Source: Siphonodentalium dalli
Taxonomy: Eukaryota; Mollusca; Scaphopoda; Gadilida; Siphonodentaliidae
DNA: 64,000 bases
Direction: 5' to 3'
Assembly: GCA_032622095.1 (NCBI GenBank)
Contig: CP136063.1
Span: forward strand, 40,710,106-40,774,105
Positions 59,984 through 64,000 of this stretch are shown here, in pieces; position 1 is the first letter of the stretch; each line of letters opens with the position of its first letter. The position numbers and the translations under genes are program-made. The notes under the pieces were generated by a model. That model saw only the letters and a program-made list of their open reading frames with translations, did no database searches and had not been told where the DNA came from.

Positions 59984-60097
59984 TTGCAATCTGTACTCAA
60001 TATTGAGTGCGCTGATGGACGGGACTTGGAATATCTTGGATTTATTCAATCTAATATTTCTATTCCCAGATTTACCGGTATTGATTCTCAACCTTGT
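59975..60097 (+). pseudogene. 123-bp fragment of gypsy pol
   Basis: Identical by eye to 51807-51929 (protease region) of the neighbouring element, in the same orientation. The left junction shares ATTGAATCA between the zinc-finger flank and pol. At the right, CTCAACCTTGT is followed by unrelated sequence. Confidence 0.9.
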
Positions 60098-60319
60098 CGA
60101 TATCATTATGCAATGACTTATATGGTATATGTGGTGTTGATATTTAAAATCGTAGGACACTTCAAGGAATTCAAGAAAGTGAGCACGTATTGTTCAAAAC
60201 AAGGTACCTACGAAATGAAGCCACACATTTGCGATATGCGTTCTAATAAAGCGATAATTCTATTTACGAGGATAGATTGAAAATTGAAAAGGGGAGACAC
60301 AAACAGCCCCCACTACCCA
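60098..60319. other. no recognised feature
   Basis: An open frame from the pol fragment runs on to 60280, but I see no motif. Confidence 0.4.
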
Positions 60320-60323
60320 TTAA

Positions 60324-60864
60324 AGATGGATTATCTCTTTAAATAACAAATTTTAAATAGTTGCGTGGGTATAAACTAATAGATATGAACTGAAGACCCC
60401 TGTCCGGCAAAGCTTCTATCAATTAATATTGATTTTATTTCGAATATTAAATCGGGACCGTTCATGTTACTATTTTTAGAACAGACCATTCGGATGATAC
60501 CATATTGTGATATAGAGCACTGGGCTGTTGCTACGGCTACGCAACGAAAGTCAAATGTCACAGATTGGTTGTTTGTATTGTTTTGTTCCACAGATATAAG
60601 CGCTAATAAGTATAATTATCGTTTATTTGTGACAAAATTGTTACATAAAATTTCTGGTCTCTGTTAACGGTAACCACTATTGTTCGTTAGCTGAACAAAC
60701 ACACCTTTTTAGACCAGAAAATATTCGAAATAAAATTAATATTAATCGATAGAAGCATTTCCGGACAGGAGTCTTCGATTCAAATCTAATATTTTATACC
60801 CCGATAACTATATAACACATGTTATACAAAGAGATAATAATGTTTACAAAGAGATAATCCACCT
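60324..60864 (-). mobile_element. TTAA MITE, full-length with small terminal duplication
   Basis: TTAA at 60320-60323 and 60865-60868. Slightly long because CAAAGAGATAATAATGTTTA repeats the terminal AAAGAGATAAT. Confidence 0.9.
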
Positions 60865-60879
60865 TTAAAGAAAGATTAT

Positions 60880-61437
60880 GTACTTTTTGCAAATGTAAAC
60901 AAATTGAAACAGATTACCATTTTATATTATAGTAAAGCCAACCGATGAATGGCAACAAGCCATATTTCCGAATAATTCCTGAAAAATGACCCATAATTCT
61001 GCTGTGGTTGAGTGGTCAATTACTTTGGGCATTACTGTAGAATGTAGAGGCTACAAAAGTATGCGCGATACATATTTTAGGGACACAACCACAGACTCCC
61101 CATATTTTTCAGATATGACAAATTATGAGAAATTTAGATTCATGAAGAATGAACACAAACCAACCTTTAATGTTATATGTGACATGATCCAGTCTTTCTT
61201 CACCGCTCGGGATTCCAATAAAAGCTAGTCAATTGATAATTTATAACTGATGAATTAAATTTTAAGAGGAAAAGAGAAAAAAGAAATTTGTTAGGAAACT
61301 ACATTGAACGTGTATATGCATATATGTTACTCATCTAATATTTATAGTTACTTTTTGTCAAATTATATGTATTTTATTCATGTTTGAATCTGCCCATTTG
61401 GGAGTATTTTGCATTAAAATCTTATCTTATCTTATCA
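60880..61437 (+). mobile_element. 5'-truncated LINE 3' end with CTTAT tail
   Basis: A frame at 60986-61228 ends FSDMTNYEKFRFM, CDMIQSFF and ARDSNKS, resembling the extreme C-terminus of non-LTR pol proteins. An AT-rich 3' UTR and a short tail of (CTTAT)3 follow, after which zinc-finger DNA resumes abruptly. The tail and truncation fit target-primed insertion of a CR1/L2/RTE-type LINE. Clade not determined. Confidence 0.55.
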
Positions 61438-61439
61438 CT

Positions 61440-61870
61440 TCTGTTGAACGATTTCTCACAAACATCGTGCTGATACGGATGATCTCCTGTGTGGATTATC
61501 TTATGAATGGTGGCTCGAGATGAAGTAGTAAATCGTTTCTCACACACATCACGATCTCATGTGTGGATTCTCGTATGTGCTTGCATGTCACTGTCAGTGG
61601 ACTGCAGTCTGTGAGGGCTTTCCTTATACATCACACTCAAGTGCATGATCGGGGTTTTAAGATTTCCTCAATGTCCGAGTATTTCTCCGCGTATATCGGA
61701 CTCGTATGGAGTGGATAATCTGCATGTGCAGATATTTTTTGTCCCGACGAAGAATCGGATTCACGGCCCGTTATCCAAATTGTTCTCTTCACCACCAAGT
61801 TACCGATGGTGATGCGTTAATGGAAACCGCTTTCAGATCGACAAAATAAGGTCTACTTTGTTCCCAAAGA
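61440..61870 (-). pseudogene. zinc-finger locus remnant with upstream flank
   Basis: Three partial fingers (GATTTCTCACAAACATCG, GATCTCCTGTGTGGATTA), then the same 5' segment as loci A and B (TCAGTGGACTGCAGTC, GACGAAGAATCGGATTCACG, AAGGTCTACTTTGTTCCCAA) with deletions. The finger array has collapsed, and the LINE at 60880-61437 sits at its edge. Confidence 0.75.
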
Positions 61871-62590
61871 TTATATCTTGTCTAGGGGGCACCAGGGTTT
61901 TTTTTTCCGGATTATCACTCTCCCTTTTGGTAAATTTTGGACATTACTGAGACGATTAAAAATAAATAATTATATTGACAAGAAAATACATGCAATTTCT
62001 AGCCTGGTAGGGGATTGTATCGATGACCAGATGCACCAACATATTATTTAGGTCTGGAGTCTAGCTTGATGTGTCAAGTTTTTGACTGAAATGTAAGGCG
62101 ACTAACTTAAAGTGTTAAGTTTGTGTGCCTTAGTAAGATATAGTAAGGAACTGGTTGATGAGTCGAACCTTTGTTCCAGGTGTTATACCAGGTAACCACT
62201 AAGAGGTAGAATGAATTTCGTTGCTTAGGGTAACTGTTTTACAAAAGGCCAAACGTGTGGTGTAAATATACTATACAGGTCGTTACGCCATAATTATATA
62301 ATAGGTACAATACTCTATGCATCCGCACTGCCGCGACACGTCCGGACAACCCAGATGATTATTCCGGTGCATCGCTACAATGCAGAACATTAGCGGTATG
62401 TAGTAATCAAGGCGGAGCAGGCTTCCACCGAGTCGCAATCAAACAAAGGGAAATAACTATATTTACAGTCAACTGCCGGACTGACCCGATAAACACCAAC
62501 CGAAGTTGAAATCAGTTGGGACACCCCGGAAGTTGACATCCTCGAGAACGACACGCCAAGAGCCGGCTCCGCCACACTCCCCCCACTCAG
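61871..62590 (-). mobile_element. putative LTR end of another gypsy-type element
   Basis: Minus strand: GTGGGGGGAG (62577-62586) followed by TGTGGCGGAGCCGG has the same layout as the polypurine tract and LTR start of the element at 48072 (GGGGGGAG-AA-TGTGGCGG). The LTR would run leftwards from 62576. Its other end was not found, and no internal coding is seen to the right, so it is a fragment. Confidence 0.45.
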
Positions 62591-63379
62591 ACATGTATAC
62601 ATAATACAATCTACAATATCAGGATATATCACATATTACTTCTTTGCCGAGGCACGTTTCCAATTTTTTTTTGAATAATATTTAACTGGCAATATAATCA
62701 TTTTGTTTTATGAAAAAGTTATTTTACGGCACTATGTAAAATAACATCTGCAATCCACTAAGCGAGAATTATTTTGAAGTTTTGTGTGAGGTATTTTTAG
62801 TCCTGACGTCAAGTCTGAAAAGGGCTCTATAGTCCAGCAGAACTGGGGTCTAACCCAAAATTCTCTGTTAAAGTTTTTTTCTCTGTTGATAATGTATCAC
62901 GGGGGTGTCTTTATTGATATTCCGGTTGATGTGTAACCATTTGGGAACTTTTTTTATTCAAAATGGCCGCTGAGTGCCCGAAAGTCTTAAATAGTGTGTA
63001 TACCTTGACCATGTCAGCGGCAATTCCGTATCAATAACAGCATATATGGCAGCGGAAATACGATAAGATGTATCCATTATGACATGTTGTGACAAATTAC
63101 ATTAACTGGACAAAATAGACTATTAAATACTCAAGATGGCTGCCAAAATGGCCGCAATCATTTCTCAAATCATAACTGTTGCGAGTCTATCAAGGCAGTG
63201 CTTCCGACATTTAACATTTTCGCTTTATTTGGTAACAACATGTCATTAGGACAGAAACAAAAGAATTATTATGACAAATGTAAATCAGCATTGGTGTATC
63301 GAAGAAATAATTTACCTAGAACAGTCAGTGTATGTCATCAGTATCTTCCTCGTCATGTTGATGTGTCAGCTCGTTCGTT
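62591..63379. other. no gene; repeat-like with ATGGCCGC words
   Basis: AAAATGGCCGCTGAG, AAGATGGCTGCCAAAATGGC and AATGGCCGCAATC recall the interior of the transposon at 20175-21483, suggesting a related element without visible ends. Confidence 0.4.
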
Positions 63380-64000
63380 CACCGACCGTCCCCCTCACAC
63401 GAACAGAACGCCGTGCAAGTTAAACTTTGAAGCACAACAACATCTAATGGGTTTTAGTATAGTCTCAGGAGCTAGTGGTTTCCGAGTTGGGACAACGGTT
63501 GGGACGAGTGATCCGTTCTCTCTCGACCAGCCGTAATCAGTTAAATTTAGATCAGCAGGTGTGTCCTCGAGCGCATTTCTCCATACACTTACGTGTAAGT
63601 GGGCGCGTTTAATATTTTCCATTAAAGCATCGCCGGCTGGAGGTAGATAAATCAGTTTTGGCGCTGCAGCCATGCTGCGGCTAACTTTGTTGGACCATAT
63701 CTTCCGTCGAGCATCTGTGGTTGATTGGCAATTTGGTTGTCCATAGCAATCCAAAATAAATGACTTAGCCGCACCTACAACTCTCTCTATTGCAGCAGAT
63801 GGCACACTATTATTTGTTAGATTGTGATTTCTAACTTTGAGAATCTTAAGGGCAGTACATTCCCCTATGCGATGTAGAGCCACGACAGTGTCACATCATG
63901 TGAGTCCATGCATTGATAAAAGGTCACGAGCGATATTCATGTGAGCTTTGAGCGTTTCATTGATGTTTATTGTGATCCGTCCCTTTGTCGGTGGTACCAT
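63380..64000 (-). pseudogene. fragment of a dispersed Cys-rich protein family, disrupted
   Basis: Minus strand, from the window edge: LLSMHGLT, then TGA (63896-63898), CDTVVALHRIGECTALK, then LIYLPPAGDALMENIKRAH, VSVWRNAL, DYGWSRENGSLVPTVV, LAPETILKPIRCCCAS. This order (HALTGCDT, LPP...L..H..RA, VWR, GW, AP..LL..I.C.C) is one I know from highly repeated uncharacterised proteins of aquatic invertebrates and fish. The TGA replaces the usual Gly. The terminal Cys-rich part LTCTAFCSCEG is shifted to another frame after RCCCAS with part deleted. Function of the family is unknown; its copy number suggests a mobile element. Cut by the window edge. Confidence 0.6.

Overview
The window is eukaryotic and looks like accessory DNA from a marine invertebrate. 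A lophotrochozoan such as a mollusc is my best guess; no single-copy marker settles it. The grounds are: AT-rich sequence with many ACATGTAC-type words, multi-finger C2H2 genes with TGDRPYQC or SGDRPYQC linkers, a Ty3/gypsy element, CR1/L2-like LINE debris, and many foldback and TIR elements. Almost everything is repeat or zinc-finger derived. I see no rRNA, tRNA or CRISPR.

Layout. 1-976: 87-bp satellite. 1-8 kb: foldback/TIR elements and the first copies of a ~520-bp TTAA-flanked MITE (12 complete or partial copies in the window). 8.38-9.58 kb: a plus-strand zinc-finger gene. 9.6-16.2 kb: non-genic, with palindromes and MITEs. 16.5-17.25 kb: ~37-bp satellite that appears to derive from a zinc-finger exon, followed by a TA-flanked transposon. 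18.1-20.1 kb: minus-strand zinc-finger pseudogene with a 1.3-kb transposon in its upstream region. 22.8-28.3 kb: 40-bp satellite carrying a 2,460-bp tandem duplication. 28.6-30.1 kb: paralogous zinc-finger pseudogene. 30.5-35.4 kb: duplicated segments and a few exon-like pieces. 35.5-40.1 kb: 1-kb inverted repeats around a LINE relic. 40.4-43.1 kb: 46-bp satellite. 45.5-48.0 kb: zinc-finger locus A. 48.07-58.06 kb: a nearly intact 9,985-bp Ty3/gypsy element. 58.06-59.98 kb: zinc-finger locus B, a recent copy of locus A. 60-64 kb: MITE, LINE 3' end, zinc-finger remnant, a putative second LTR, and a pseudogene of a dispersed cysteine-rich family.

How it fits together. The zinc-finger loci share both their coding arrays and a common upstream module. 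They have been duplicated, disabled, invaded and locally turned into satellite. Several elements have their empty target site in a paralogous copy inside this same window, so target-site duplications (TTAA, TA and a 3-bp AAT) can be read directly. Two satellites have periods equal to the spacing of a short direct repeat in a single-copy paralogue nearby. The gypsy element carries a canonical A AAA AAC frameshift site abutting the gag stop, LTRs with one difference seen in 1,156 bp, two nonsense codons late in pol, and no target-site duplication.
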